Positions 8,754-17,807 are shown, numbered from the stretch's first letter. The stretch: 64,000 bases of DNA from Austwickia chelonae NBRC 105200 (GCF_000298175.1 NZ_BAGZ01000017.1:62001-126000); one strand, 5' to 3'. A program made the numbers and translations. The notes: generated by a model not told the origin, from the letters alone.

Positions 8754-9182
8754 ATGCGTACTCGATGGCTGCTGCCCGGTTTCTGCGCACTGCTCGGGCT
8801 GATCCAGGTGGTGAGCGCCTTGCGCGGCGGGCACCTGCTTTCCCTCGTGCCGGCGGCACTGCTCCTCGCGCTCGCCGTCCTGCTCGCCCCGGCCCGCCTA
8901 CCTGTGCAGGTCGATCAGGACGGGGCGCGACATGCTGTCGAACAAGGGAAGGTCGTCATCTACCACCGGGCCGGATGCCCCTACTGTCTGCGTCTTCAAC
9001 GCAGCCTCGGAGCGGACCTGCGGGCAGCGGCCGTCTGGGTGGATATCTGGGCCGATCCGCAGGCGGCAGCTTTCGTCCGCTCGGTCACCGGTGGCGACGA
9101 GACGGTACCCACCGTGGTCATCGACGGTGTCCCCGTGGTCAACCCACCGCCGGCCACCGTCGTCCAGGCCCTCCGAGGATGA
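8754..9182 (+). CDS. Membrane-tethered glutaredoxin/mycoredoxin-like protein
   Basis: 142 aa. Two hydrophobic segments (about residues 5-25 and 29-47) anchor a C-terminal glutaredoxin fold. The active site is CPYC in YHRAGCPYCLRLQ, and the cis-Pro follows in TVPTVVIDG. Free actinobacterial mycoredoxins of this type reduce mycothiol mixed disulfides. The membrane tether suggests work at the inner face of the membrane. The gene is monocistronic and ends at a strong hairpin shared with the convergent nupC. Confidence 0.85.
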   Translation: MRTRWLLPGFCALLGLIQVVSALRGGHLLSLVPAALLLALAVLLAPARLPVQVDQDGARHAVEQGKVVIYHRAGCPYCLRLQRSLGADLRAAAVWVDIWADPQAAAFVRSVTGGDETVPTVVIDGVPVVNPPPATVVQALRG

Positions 9183-9232
9183 CGACTGCCCGGTCGGAGC
9201 TGCGGGAGGGGCGGACAACCCCGGGAAATGCA

Positions 9233-9268
9233 CGAAGGGGCCCGCATCGAGTGATGCGGGCCCCTTCG
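9233..9268. terminator. Bidirectional terminator
   Basis: A perfect 16-bp GC-rich stem (9233-9248 with 9253-9268) and GAGT loop lie between the convergent glutaredoxin and nupC genes. Confidence 0.8.
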
Positions 9269-9286
9269 GAGCTGTACGGGTGGAAC

Positions 9287-10693
9287 TCAGAGGAGCATGC
9301 CGGCGATGGCCGCACTCATCAGGTTGGCGAGAGTGGCCGCCAGGACGGCGCGCATGCCCAGGTGGGCGATCTCACCGCGTCGGTTCGGAGCCATGGTGCC
9401 CAGGCCGCCCAGCAGGATGCCGATCGAGCTGAGGTTCGCGAAGCCGGTCAGGGCGAAGGTGATGATGGCGCCGGTCTTGGCGCTGACGGTCGCGGCCTCC
9501 GGGCCGAAGGCGGAGAAGGCCACGAACTCGTTGACCACGATCTTCTGGCCGACGAAGCTACCGGCCTTGATGGCCTCGTCCAGGGGGACACCGATCATGG
9601 CCATCACCGGGGAGAAGACGTAGCCGAGAATGGTCTCGAACTTCAGGTCGCCGTAACCGAAGAGCCCACCGATCATGCCCAGCATCAGGTTCACCAGGGC
9701 GATCAGCGCGATGAAGGCCAGCAGCATGGCGCCGACGTTCAACGCCAGCTGGAGACCGTCGGCGGCACCCGAGGCGGCGGCATCGATGAGGTTGCGGTGC
9801 TGGGGCTCTTCCTCGTCGTGGCCGGAGTCCTTCTTCTCCTCGGGGGACTTCGTCTCGGCGGGCTTCTCCTCGACCTTTTCCTCGGTCTTCTCCTTGACGG
9901 CGACCGCTGACTTCGTCTCGGTCTTCTCCGTGGAGGCAGAACCGGACTCGGTGGTCTTCTCCGAGGTGGACGCGGTAGCCGAGGCCGAGGCTGTGGCACC
10001 AGTGGCAGCGACGGCCACGGCAGGCTTGCCGCTGTCGATGACGCCGTCCTCGGGGACGACGATCTTGGCCATCAGCAGTGCGCCGGGGGCCGCCATGAAG
10101 CTGGCGGCGATCAGGTAGTCCAGGTTCGCACCCAGCAGGGAGTAGCCGACCAGAACGGAACCGGCGACGGTGCTGAGCCCACCGACCATGACGGCGAACA
10201 GCCCCGACCGGGTCATGTCCTTCAGGTAGGGGCGGATGAGCAGCGGTGCTTCGGTCTGTCCCAGGAAGATGTTGGCTGCGGCGTTGACCGACTCGGCGCG
10301 TTCGGTGCCCAGGAGTTTCGACAGGCCGCCGCCGAGGACGGTGACGAGCTTCTGCAGCCATCCCAGGTAGTAGAGCATCGAGGTGAGTGAGGCCACGAAG
10401 ATGATGACCGGAAGCACCTGGAAGGCGAAGATGATGCCCTTCTCCGGAAGGATCGGGCCGAACAGGAACCCGATGCCGGCCTTCGAGGAGTCGATCACGG
10501 CCTGAACGACTTCGGAGGCTTTCGAGAGTGCGGTCTTTCCGGCCGGTACATAGAGGACGAGTACGCCGAAGCCGATCTGCAGGCCGAGGGCGGCGAGAAC
10601 GGTCCGGGGTTTGATGGCTTGCCGATTGGTCGAGGCGGCATAGGCGATGAGTAGCAGCCCTAGCATCCCTGCCAGGCCCCACAGGATGTGCAC
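9287..10693 (-). CDS. nupC: NupC-type concentrative nucleoside transporter with a charged insert
   Basis: 468-aa CNT-family proton- or sodium-driven nucleoside importer. Recognisable parts are the N-terminal Nucleos_tra2_N helices, the gate region [17 protein letters not shown], the [10 protein letters not shown] helix and the C-terminal [27 protein letters not shown] core. GTG 10693 has a GAGGAG site. Between residues ~220 and 298 there is a low-complexity stretch of Ala, Ser, Thr, Lys and Glu, where Escherichia coli NupC has only a short charged linker. This explains the extra length over the usual ~400-420 aa. It is probably a loop on one face of the membrane. The gene stands alone. Confidence 0.92.
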   Translation of the reverse strand: MHILWGLAGMLGLLLIAYAASTNRQAIKPRTVLAALGLQIGFGVLVLYVPAGKTALSKASEVVQAVIDSSKAGIGFLFGPILPEKGIIFAFQVLPVIIFVASLTSMLYYLGWLQKLVTVLGGGLSKLLGTERAESVNAAANIFLGQTEAPLLIRPYLKDMTRSGLFAVMVGGLSTVAGSVLVGYSLLGANLDYLIAASFMAAPGALLMAKIVVPEDGVIDSGKPAVAVAATGATASASATASTSEKTTESGSASTEKTETKSAVAVKEKTEEKVEEKPAETKSPEEKKDSGHDEEEPQHRNLIDAAASGAADGLQLALNVGAMLLAFIALIALVNLMLGMIGGLFGYGDLKFETILGYVFSPVMAMIGVPLDEAIKAGSFVGQKIVVNEFVAFSAFGPEAATVSAKTGAIITFALTGFANLSSIGILLGGLGTMAPNRRGEIAHLGMRAVLAATLANLMSAAIAGMLL

Positions 10694-11115
10694 GAGTCTC
10701 TCTCCTCGTTCTTGGAGTCTCCACGGTGGTCAGCCGCGCCGCATTTCCTGGGTTTGGCTGTTGGGCAGCGCACTTCACCCCTCGTGAAGACAATCCCTGT
10801 CACAAAGAGGGTCGGTCGCAGCCAGCGGTAAGTATCTCAGGGTCCTACCGAGAATTTTCCTGAGGGTAGAGGATTCGAGAAGACGAGCAGTTTCGGGGTG
10901 CGGAGAGGCCGGTCTGTGAGTGCTCCCGGAGTGCATTCCCGGCCGCTGAGGAAGCCGCTGTTTCTCGGTATGGAGATACCTATTCGTAGGTAATGGTGTG
11001 ATCTTTTCGAGGATTCGATGCTCGGGATGTCGTACTGAATGACCTTTTGATAAAGATTCCCCCGACCGCCTTGACGTCGAGTTGTCCGGTGGTCGGGGGA
11101 GCGGTGGGTAGGTCC
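10694..11115. other. Intergenic region between yccF and nupC
   Basis: About 420 bp without a credible gene. It holds the presumed nupC promoter next to 10700-10800 and the yccF terminator hairpin near 11058-11100. Nothing else stands out. Confidence 0.45.
11058..11100 (-). terminator. Terminator after yccF
   Basis: A 13-bp stem (11058-11070 with 11088-11100, one G-U pair) is followed on the minus strand by a T-rich run. It lies just past the yccF stop. Confidence 0.7.
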
Positions 11116-11508
11116 TTACCCGCGGTAGGCCAGATCGTCGCTGTCGACGATGACCTTGCCGAAGGGGAAGCACGTCAGCGGGATCATCTTGACATTCGCG
11201 ACAGCCAGTGGAATGCCGACGATGGTGATCGCCAGGAGTATGGCGGTGCTGATGTGGGCCAGCGCCAGCCACCATCCGCAGAGAATGAACCAGAGGACAT
11301 TGCCGATGGCTGACCCTGCGCCGGCATCATGCCGAGGAATGACTTCCCGGCCGAAGGGCCACAGCGCATAGTTCGCCATTCTGAAGGAGGCGATACCGAA
11401 GGGGATCGTGATAATGAATATGCAGCAGATGATTCCGGCGAGTGCATAGCCCAAAGAAAGCCAGAACCCGGAGAGGACGAGCCAGACAAGGTTGAGAAGT
11501 GTGCGCAC
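11116..11508 (-). CDS. yccF: YccF-family inner-membrane protein
   Basis: 130 aa from GTG 11508. The protein has the duplicated YccF layout: LLNLVWLVLSGFWLSLGYAL, then ITIPFGIASFRMANYALWPFGRE, then a second copy, GNVLWFILCGWWLALAHI and ITIVGIPLAVANVKMIPL. It has four or more membrane helices in two repeats. Homologues occur across bacteria and their role is unknown. The frame extends well upstream, but that part has non-coding composition, so the start at the motif is preferred. No operon partner is visible. Confidence 0.85.
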   Translation of the reverse strand: MRTLLNLVWLVLSGFWLSLGYALAGIICCIFIITIPFGIASFRMANYALWPFGREVIPRHDAGAGSAIGNVLWFILCGWWLALAHISTAILLAITIVGIPLAVANVKMIPLTCFPFGKVIVDSDDLAYRG

Positions 11509-12228
11509 GGGCGGCCCTTGGTGTGAAGTGCGGAAAGGAATGAGGTGAGTATATTCCTCCGCTGTCAGACGGTTGTCGCGGAGTCCCTGAATTGACGAGT
11601 TCCCTAGAACTTTCGCGAAATTCATGAATTTCAGGACCTTGGGCCTGGTGTGGGGGTTGATCCTGAGTCCCTCTTCAGGGCAGTTTCGCAGATATCGCGA
11701 GAGCTGCGGAAAAGGATCGGTCAGGGGAGTGTCGCCCTGCTGTGTTCGGATTCGTGATGATCTGAGAAGTCGATCGGTCCTGGCGTGGAGAAATGTAGTG
11801 GAACAATCTGAGAGAGAGTGTTTCTTTCGCCAGGTCGTGACGTCTGGAGAGGGTTCTTTCCGGGCCTCATCGGCTGTTCTCGAAGGCTGGGGAAAGAGAG
11901 GGTTGATCCAACGGGAGAATCGTCTTGGTTGAAGCCTCTTCGATCGAGGGCAAGAAGCTTCTTCTCCGGGGGTGCATGGTGGAATCCGCGCCATGGGGTC
12001 GAGGTGGAGGAGAAGTGGTTGGGGTAATTCTTTCACGCAGGTCTCTCCCGTCCCGTAAGAAACTGGGGCGGCCAGATGTGCAGATCATCCTTTTCGCCCT
12101 CTTTTTCCGTCCGGCGTCGGACGAGCACTTCCCCGAGTCCTCTCCCCGCGCCGCTCCGATCTGCCGAGGCGTCGGAGAAAAGGGGCCGTCGAGCAGGTCG
12201 GACGGATTCGTGTGCGCGGCGGGAAGAA
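11509..12228. other. Long gene-free region
   Basis: 720 bp with lower GC than its surroundings and no frame that resembles a protein on either strand. It may contain the yccF promoter and the lipase 1 terminator. It could also be decayed former coding DNA; I could not recognise any remnant. Confidence 0.4.
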
Positions 12229-13500
12229 TCAGAACTTCTTTCCGCAGTTGTCGGTGAATGCAGCTCCGGCGAACATCTGGGTGAAGAAGGATCTGGTCTG
12301 TGTGGTGTGTGGGGCCAGTCCCAGCGCATGGGACAGTCCCCCGTTGGGATTCAGGGCGACCTTGGCCCCGGCCTGGCACCACTGCCGGTGGAGGGTCTTA
12401 CCGGAGGAGAAGGGGATGGTCTCGTCCTTCCTGGAGTGGTTGATCTGGACGGGCATGGCAGGCGCTCGTTTGCCGATCCTGTTCTCCGCCAGGATGGAGG
12501 CGAAGGGCTCACGGTCGAAGTGCTCGGCCAGAGGCTTCCCGTTCTTCAACAGGGTGCGCGAAGAAACCTTGGCGAAAGAGTACTTGTCGCCCAGACAACT
12601 GTTCTCCACCCGGCCGAGCATCTTCTCCCCGGCCTCGCTGAGGTGTTTCTTCGGGTCGATCCGGTAGCCACTCATCAGGCCGGTGAGGGCATACATCATG
12701 AACATCGAATCCTGCTTGCTGTCGACGACATTGGCGAGCTGGCCCAGGTCGGCCGGGGGTGCGCCCACCGAGGCGCCCTTGACCTTGAGCTCAGGGGCCC
12801 AGCTGGAGGCGAGTTCGGCAGCTGCGGCAGCGGCGCCGCCGCCCTGGGAGTATCCGACGATGCCCACCGGTGAGTCCGGGGACAGCCCGGACCCGGGCAG
12901 GCTGATCGCGGCGCGGGCGATGTCGAGCACGGCCCGGCCCTGGGAGATCCGGTTCATGTAGGTGTGGGTGCCCGGGGTGCCCAGGCCCTGGTAGTCGGTC
13001 ATCGCCACCGCGTAGCCGTCCCGGAGGAGGTTCCAGTAGAAGAGTTCCTCGAAAGCCATGAAACGGGCTGCTCGGCGGGAGGGGGCGCAACGGTCGGCCA
13101 TGCCTTGGGTCACCGGGGCATAGGTGACGATCGGGCGGGGGCCGGGACCTTTCCAGGCGGATGTGGGGACGACGACCAGTCCGGAGACGGCGACGGGGGC
13201 TCCGGTGCGGTCGACCGAGGAGTAGAGGACCCGGTTGGCCTTGGAGGAGAGCGCACCGACGCGCAGCGGGTCGATCTGTCGGGAGGCGTATTCCGATCGG
13301 ATGACGCGGCCGGGGGTGCGGGGGACGTCCTTCGGCGGCTCGTAGAAGGCGGGGCGTTTCTGCTCGGTGGTCCCGGTGACTGTTTTCGCTCCGGCGGTGC
13401 CCGGTGCAGGGGGGATCTCGGCGGCTGAGGTCGGGGGGATCGTTCCGGCCAGGGTGATCGCGGAGACGGCGAGGCAGGCGAGCTCTCGGGCAAGGCGCAT
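12229..13500 (-). CDS. Secreted lipase, LIP family alpha/beta hydrolase (lipase 1)
   Basis: 423 aa with a signal peptide (MRLARELACLAVSAITLAG through the SAAE cleavage region). It belongs to the secretory lipase family (PF03583) known from Candida and actinomycetes. The catalytic triad is Ser in GYSQGG (S218), Asp in HSRKDETIPF (D359) and His in LSHALG (H391). A C139-type cysteine in ADRCAPS and further Cys near the C-terminus may form disulfides. ATG 13500 has a GGGAAG site. The expected action is hydrolysis of extracellular triacylglycerols or other esters. It is a tandem paralogue of lipase 2, roughly two-thirds identical by eye. Confidence 0.92.
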   Translation of the reverse strand: MRLARELACLAVSAITLAGTIPPTSAAEIPPAPGTAGAKTVTGTTEQKRPAFYEPPKDVPRTPGRVIRSEYASRQIDPLRVGALSSKANRVLYSSVDRTGAPVAVSGLVVVPTSAWKGPGPRPIVTYAPVTQGMADRCAPSRRAARFMAFEELFYWNLLRDGYAVAMTDYQGLGTPGTHTYMNRISQGRAVLDIARAAISLPGSGLSPDSPVGIVGYSQGGGAAAAAAELASSWAPELKVKGASVGAPPADLGQLANVVDSKQDSMFMMYALTGLMSGYRIDPKKHLSEAGEKMLGRVENSCLGDKYSFAKVSSRTLLKNGKPLAEHFDREPFASILAENRIGKRAPAMPVQINHSRKDETIPFSSGKTLHRQWCQAGAKVALNPNGGLSHALGLAPHTTQTRSFFTQMFAGAAFTDNCGKKF

Positions 13501-13663
13501 AGGGTGCTTCCCTTTTCTGTTGTCACCACTGTTGCGGTGCGACATCTCTCGTGCTCCTGCTCTTCCGGGGCGGAGGGCAGGCACCACGGTGGGGGCGTGG
13601 CGTGGGTGGATACCTGGCGTGCCGCGGCCCGGCATGTGCTGGACACCGATCAGCGAGATGTTT

Positions 13664-13678
13664 CCTATAGCACATAGG
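13664..13678 (-). promoter_or_regulatory. Lipase upstream element 1
   Basis: CCTATAGCACATAGG, an imperfect CTAT/ATAG palindrome about 165 bp before the lipase 1 start. A near-identical element precedes lipase 2 at the same distance, suggesting a common regulator or promoter with a long leader. Confidence 0.45.
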
Positions 13679-13721
13679 GGAGCGGCGACGGAATGGTAGC
13701 ACCATCACAAGTCGGCAAACT

Positions 13722-13761
13722 GAAAGGCCGACAAGGAGATTCAGCTCCTTGCCGGCCTTTC
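13722..13761 (-). terminator. Terminator after lipase 2
   Basis: A 17-bp stem with one mismatch (13722-13738 with 13745-13761) and a 6-nt loop, downstream of the lipase 2 stop. Confidence 0.72.
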
Positions 13762-13883
13762 GGGCAGGCACCCGGCTGCGCCTCACGCCGGTCGCTGCAG
13801 AGAGTCGTCCGGGACGCAGGGCAACGCCCCGGACGACGGGGAGGGGAAAGCTGGGTCCGGTTGGCCTTCCCTCGGGTTCGGGC

Positions 13884-15149
13884 CTACTTGCCGCAGTTGC
13901 CCCTGACTGACCATCCCGCGAAGACCTGGTTGAAGAAGGTCCGGGTCTTCCCGATGTGCGGTTTGATCCCCCAGGCGTGGGACTTGGCCTGGTTCGCAGC
14001 CAGGTGCACCACGGCACCGGCCTTGCACCACTGCTGCTGGAGCTGCTTGCCCGAGGAGAAGGGGATGGTCTCGTCCCGGGTGGAGTGGTTGATCAGGACG
14101 GGCATGCTCGGCTTGAGATTGCCGATCTTGTTCTCCGCCAGGATCGACCTGAAGGGTTCGAGGGCGAACTGCTCGGACAGCGGCTTCCCGTTCTTCATCA
14201 ACTTGCTGGAGTGGACATTGGCCAGGCTCTTCTTGTCGCCCATGCAGCTGTCCTCCGCACGGCCGAGGTAGTACTTGCCCATGTTGTTGAGATGCTTGTT
14301 CGGGTCTATCCCGTACCCGCCCATGAGCCCGGCCAGGGCGTACAACATGAACATCGACGACTCCTTGCCGTCGACGACCTTGGTCAGCTGGGACAGATCG
14401 GCCGGAGGCGCTCCGATCGAGGCCTCGACGATGTTGAGTTCGGGGGCCCAGCTGGAGGCGAGTTCGGCGGCTGCGGCAGCTGCGCCGCCACCCTGGGAGT
14501 AACCGACGATCCCGATGGGCGAGTCGGGGGACAGCCTGGCGTTCGGGAGCTTCAGCGCTGCCCGGGCGGCGTCCAGCACGGCCCGGCCCTGGGAGATCCG
14601 GTTCATGTAGGTGTGGGTGCCCGGGGTGCCCAAACCCTGGTAGTCGGTCATCGCCACCGCGTAACCCTCACGCAGGAGGTTCCAGTAGAAGAGTTCCTCG
14701 TAGGCGAGGAAGCGGGCCGAGCGACGGGAGGGGGCGCAGCGGTCGGCCATCCCCTGGGTGACCGGGGCATAGGCGATGACGGGGCGGGGGCCTGCACCCG
14801 TCCACGGCTCGGTCGGCACGACGACCAGGCTGGAGACGGCGACGGGGGCCCCGCTGCGGTCGGTCGAGGAATAGAGCATGCGGGTGGAGTGGTAGGAGAT
14901 GGACGCCACATTGGCCGGGTCGATCCCTCGCCGGGCGGCCTCGGTGCGGATGATGGTGCCGGGTTTGGCGGGGATCGTTTTCGGCGGTTGGTAGAAGGCC
15001 GGGCGGGCTTCCTCGACCTTGCCGCTTGCCGTCCTGGACCCTGAGGTGCCGGGGGGCTTGCGGATTTCGGCTGCGGAGGCGACGGGCGTGATGCCCGCGA
15101 GGGCTGTCGCGGAGACGACAAGGCAGGCGAGACCTCGTGCGATGCGCAT
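13884..15149 (-). CDS. Secreted lipase, LIP family alpha/beta hydrolase (lipase 2)
   Basis: 421 aa, a tandem paralogue of lipase 1 with the same architecture. It has a signal peptide ending near VASAAE, a long N-terminal segment with RPAFYQPPK, the oxyanion/cap region YAPVTQGMADRCAPS, and YMNRISQGRAVLD. The nucleophile is Ser in GYSQGG, the acid is Asp in HSTRDETIPF, and the base is His in KSHAWG. ATG 15149 follows a GGAAACG site. Duplicated secreted lipases suit growth on lipid-rich substrates such as skin or decaying tissue, but that ecological reading is inference. Confidence 0.92.
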   Translation of the reverse strand: MRIARGLACLVVSATALAGITPVASAAEIRKPPGTSGSRTASGKVEEARPAFYQPPKTIPAKPGTIIRTEAARRGIDPANVASISYHSTRMLYSSTDRSGAPVAVSSLVVVPTEPWTGAGPRPVIAYAPVTQGMADRCAPSRRSARFLAYEELFYWNLLREGYAVAMTDYQGLGTPGTHTYMNRISQGRAVLDAARAALKLPNARLSPDSPIGIVGYSQGGGAAAAAAELASSWAPELNIVEASIGAPPADLSQLTKVVDGKESSMFMLYALAGLMGGYGIDPNKHLNNMGKYYLGRAEDSCMGDKKSLANVHSSKLMKNGKPLSEQFALEPFRSILAENKIGNLKPSMPVLINHSTRDETIPFSSGKQLQQQWCKAGAVVHLAANQAKSHAWGIKPHIGKTRTFFNQVFAGWSVRGNCGK

Positions 15150-15316
15150 ATGGCGTTTCCTTTTTCCGTTCTTCGCCCGTGTCTGCCGGGTGGGCTGTTC
15201 TGTGTTTCGGTCGCAGTGAGGGCGTGTGACAGAAACCCACGGCCTTCGCCGTGGACGGGCGTGGTGAGGTGGCGCACAGATGCACCTTTTGCACTAAATG
15301 GCGTTCATCATGATCC

Positions 15317-15334
15317 TTCATATAGCGCATAGGT
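15317..15334 (-). promoter_or_regulatory. Lipase upstream element 2
   Basis: Contains TATAGCGCATAGG, matching the element before lipase 1 (TATAGCACATAGG) with one change. It sits about 170 bp upstream of the lipase 2 start, essentially the same spacing. Confidence 0.45.
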
Positions 15335-15854
15335 GCACTGCGCGGGCATCGTAGCACCGCTCCTGACCAGCAGGTTCGCTGACCCTTCAGTCAATTTCGG
15401 GAAAGTTCACGCATTTTTCGAGATGAATATACGGGTGCAACTTCTTGAGGGCTCTTACCTCTTATTGGTGAAGTTGTTTCCGGATCATTGATGGGTGAAT
15501 TTCTTGAGGTCTCGAGATGACAGCCGGGCGGGTGCTGTTGTCGGGCCGAGTGCGATGTTCTGTGGGGAGGCCTGGGGGAATGTCGCCCAGGGTGGTCGAA
15601 TCCTGCCCGTTCGCCGAGTTGCCTTGTGGTCCAACGCTTTTGGTTAATGTGTCGGGCTGGTGACCTGCGAGTGCACCATTCTTCGGAGGGTGCCGGGGGT
15701 CGCGACTTTCTGATGGGCAATGCCTATCGCTCCGATTGATGACATCCATTGCGGGGGTTTCGGTGACGGGCGGCGCACCTTGTCGCGAGATGCGGCCATC
15801 GCCCGGCAGTACCTAATCGAGCTCGGCGCGAAGAAGTGGGTCGACCCGGTCCTC

Positions 15855-15874
15855 ATTAAATGAAAATGAAAATC
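15855..15874. promoter_or_regulatory. Possible Fur/Zur-family binding site
   Basis: Two direct TGAAAAT half-sites in an AT-rich island within GC-rich DNA. Actinobacterial Zur boxes use TGAAAAT half-sites but as an inverted pair, so this match is partial. No obvious target gene starts next to it. Confidence 0.25.
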
Positions 15875-16017
15875 TTTTGACTTCGGTCGCTCCGGGGCGC
15901 CCGCGCGTTGCGGACCAGCCCCACCGCTCGACGCGCGGGCCCCCGTTCAGCGCAACGCCCGGCCGGACCCCCAGACGCCTCGACCGGACAACGAGAAGAC
16001 TGGGGGCCACCCGGCTT

Positions 16018-16941
16018 CTACCAGTCGGCGCCCAGGCACTGAGCGCGCGCCGTCGTCTCCACCTGGAGAGTGGCGTGGGCGATGTCGAACTTCTCCCGCA
16101 ACATGGCGCTCGCCGGCGCGAGGATGTCGGTTTTGTGCTCGGCCGTGGTGACCAGGTGTGCCGTGGCCACGTTCATCCCGGAGGTCAACTGCCACAGGTG
16201 CAGGTCGTGGACCTCGGTGACCTCGGGAACCTCCTCCAGGGCCTTCTGTACCTGAAGGGGCTCGATGCCGGCGGGAGCGTGCTGTCCCAGCACGGCCAGT
16301 ACCTCCTTGCCCAGGGTGGCGGCACGCACGGCGACGAAGAGCGCGATGGCCAAGGCCACCCCGGTGTCCCACCAAGGAGATCCGGTGAGATGGACGAGGG
16401 CGGCGGCCACGATCACGCCCACCGACCCGAGGGTGTCGGCCAGCACCTCCAGGTAGGCCCCTTTGACATTCAGGCTCTCCCCGGCGCCGCTGTGCAGCAG
16501 GGCCAATCCGATCACGTTGACCACGAGGCCGAGCGTGCCGACCGCCAGCATGGTCGTCGAGGCCGGTTCGTGATGGGCACCCAGGCGGGCGACGGCTTCG
16601 ACGGCGATGTAGACCGACACCCCGAGCATGATCAACACGGCCAGCCCGGAGGCGAAGACCTCGGCCCGGTAGGAGCCGAAGGTCCGGCGCCCGGTGGTGT
16701 CGGGGCGGGTGGCGATCCGGGAGGCCACGAGGGCGGCGCCCAGGGTGACCACGTCTGCTGCCATGTGCCCGGCGTCGCTGATCAGGGCGAGGGAACCGGC
16801 GGAGAGACCGGCGACCAGTTCGACGACGAAGAAGGCGGCGATCAGCGCGAAGGAGACGGCCAGTCGCCACTGGTGTCGTCCGGTGGCCGAAGCGCTGACG
16901 TGCCCGTGCCCATGTCCGTGGCCGTGCCCGTGGCCGCTCAC
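16018..16941 (-). CDS. CDF-family metal cation exporter (CzcD/ZitB type)
   Basis: 307 aa from GTG 16941, overlapping the arsR stop (GTGA). The N-terminus is a (HG)n histidine-rich metal-binding tail. Helix 2 carries HxxxD in SDAGHMAADV, helix 5 carries ADTLGS with the second Asp, and the cytosolic C-terminal domain has VTEVHDLHLWQLTSG, all classical for zinc-transporting CDF proteins. It should export Zn2+ (possibly Co2+ or Cd2+) by proton antiport. Coupling to the SmtB-type sensor upstream supports zinc-induced expression. Confidence 0.92.
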   Translation of the reverse strand: MSGHGHGHGHGHGHVSASATGRHQWRLAVSFALIAAFFVVELVAGLSAGSLALISDAGHMAADVVTLGAALVASRIATRPDTTGRRTFGSYRAEVFASGLAVLIMLGVSVYIAVEAVARLGAHHEPASTTMLAVGTLGLVVNVIGLALLHSGAGESLNVKGAYLEVLADTLGSVGVIVAAALVHLTGSPWWDTGVALAIALFVAVRAATLGKEVLAVLGQHAPAGIEPLQVQKALEEVPEVTEVHDLHLWQLTSGMNVATAHLVTTAEHKTDILAPASAMLREKFDIAHATLQVETTARAQCLGADW

Positions 16942-17360
16942 CGGGCGTCCCTCAACTGGTCGGTGTGCGTTGCGCGGGTCTCGACCGAGTGTTCGTGCAG
17001 GGTGTGTTCGCGGGTGACGTCGAGCAGCATCCGTACGTGGGCGTCGAAGAGTCGGTAGAAGACATTGCGGCCTTCGCGACGGCCGGCGACCACGCCGGAG
17101 GCGCGGAGCAGCCGGAGTGCTTGGGAGACGGTGGTCTCGGTGGTCCCGGTCGCGGCGGCCAGATCGCAGACGCACAGCTCGCCGCCTTCGAGCAGGGCGT
17201 ACAGGATGCGGGCGCGGGTGGCGTCGCCGAGCAGCTTGAACAGGGCGCTGACCCGGGTGATCTCTTCCTCGGCGGGGATCTGTGCCGCGACGAGGCGGAC
17301 CTTGTCCGGGTTGACCGAACCGGTCGCGCAGCCGTCGAGCCCCCGAACGGTCTCCGACAT
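16938..17360 (-). CDS. ArsR/SmtB-family metal-responsive repressor
   Basis: 140 aa. The winged helix-turn-helix reads LFKLLGDATRARILYALLEG, ELCVCDLAAATGTTETTVSQALRLL (given here in parts) and GRREGRNVFYRL. Two metal sites are visible. The alpha-3 box ELCVCD (C63, C65) is typical of As/Cd/Pb sensors. A perfect alpha-5 pattern D-x-H-x10-H-x2-H (D106, H108, H119, H122) is typical of the zinc sensor SmtB. It heads an operon with the CDF exporter and should repress until metal is bound. A palindromic operator lies just upstream. Confidence 0.9.
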   Translation of the reverse strand: MSETVRGLDGCATGSVNPDKVRLVAAQIPAEEEITRVSALFKLLGDATRARILYALLEGGELCVCDLAAATGTTETTVSQALRLLRASGVVAGRREGRNVFYRLFDAHVRMLLDVTREHTLHEHSVETRATHTDQLRDAR

Positions 17361-17382
17361 GACTACCTCCGATGAACGCTAT

Positions 17383-17402
17383 ATCTGAATAACTGCACAG
17401 AT
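17383..17402. promoter_or_regulatory. ArsR/SmtB operator
   Basis: ATCTG-N10-CAGAT inverted repeat in an AT-rich segment 22 bp before the arsR start. It resembles the imperfect 12-2-12 operators of this family and probably overlaps the promoter. Confidence 0.6.
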
Positions 17403-17482
17403 GATAGGCCATCATGTCGTAGGAGTGGGGAGCGCCCCGACACGCCAATATCTTCGGGTTTTTTTCTTCAGCACCACAACAT

Positions 17483-17690
17483 GTAGGGTCTGTGTCGCTG
17501 GTGGTCCGCGCTCGACAAGCGCGGGGAAAGAGGGAACCCGGTGAGAATCCGGGACTGCCCCGCAGCGGTGAATGGGAACGAAACCCGTCAAAAGCACTGG
17601 GTACACACCTGGGAAGCGACGGGCAGTAGGCGGCAACAGGCACAGCCCCAGCCACGCCCATGAGTCCGAAGACCTGCCTCCGGTGCGTAC
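17483..17690 (+). promoter_or_regulatory. Cobalamin (B12) riboswitch
   Basis: Contains the conserved blocks in order: a GGGAACCCGGTGAGAATCC element, GGGACTGCCCCGCAGCGGTGA (the B12 box region), the CGTCAAAAGCACTGG segment, TGGGAAGCGACGGGCAGTAGG, and finally CATGAGTCCGAAGACCTGCC. The nrdA start is ~120 bp downstream. In Streptomyces the same arrangement shuts off class I nrdAB when B12 is available for the class II enzyme. I infer the same logic here. Confidence 0.93.
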
Positions 17691-17807
17691 GGCGACAGCC
17701 CTATGCGTCCACGGCCTCGAGGGAGGGCCGGGCGACACCCCGCGCAGCCATGCCATCGCGCGCCCGTCGTCCCCACCCCGCGGCCCCGACCTGCGAGGAG
17801 ACAGACG

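Larger units (their letters stand above)
13501..13883. other. Spacer between the two lipases
   Basis: 383 bp holding, from the lipase 2 end, a terminator hairpin (13722-13761), the shared CCTATAG-type element (13664-13678) and then the lipase 1 leader. No gene is present. The two lipases are therefore probably separate transcription units. Confidence 0.6.
15150..16017. other. Long gene-free region upstream of lipase 2
   Basis: 868 bp containing the lipase 2 leader, its CATATAG-type element and, farther off, a Fur-family-like AT-rich box at 15855-15874. A 65-codon minus-strand frame at 15813-16010 has no recognisable features and is not called. Nothing else is supported. Confidence 0.45.

Noticed and set aside
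15877-17058. 393-codon plus-strand frame across the CDF and arsR genes
   Set aside because: Antisense shadow of two well-supported minus-strand genes; no domain, and no start with a ribosome-binding site.
16018-17661. A 547-residue fusion of an upstream domain with the CDF exporter
   Set aside because: The upstream part of the frame is the antiphase reading of arsR; the GTG at 16941 with the His-rich start is the natural beginning.
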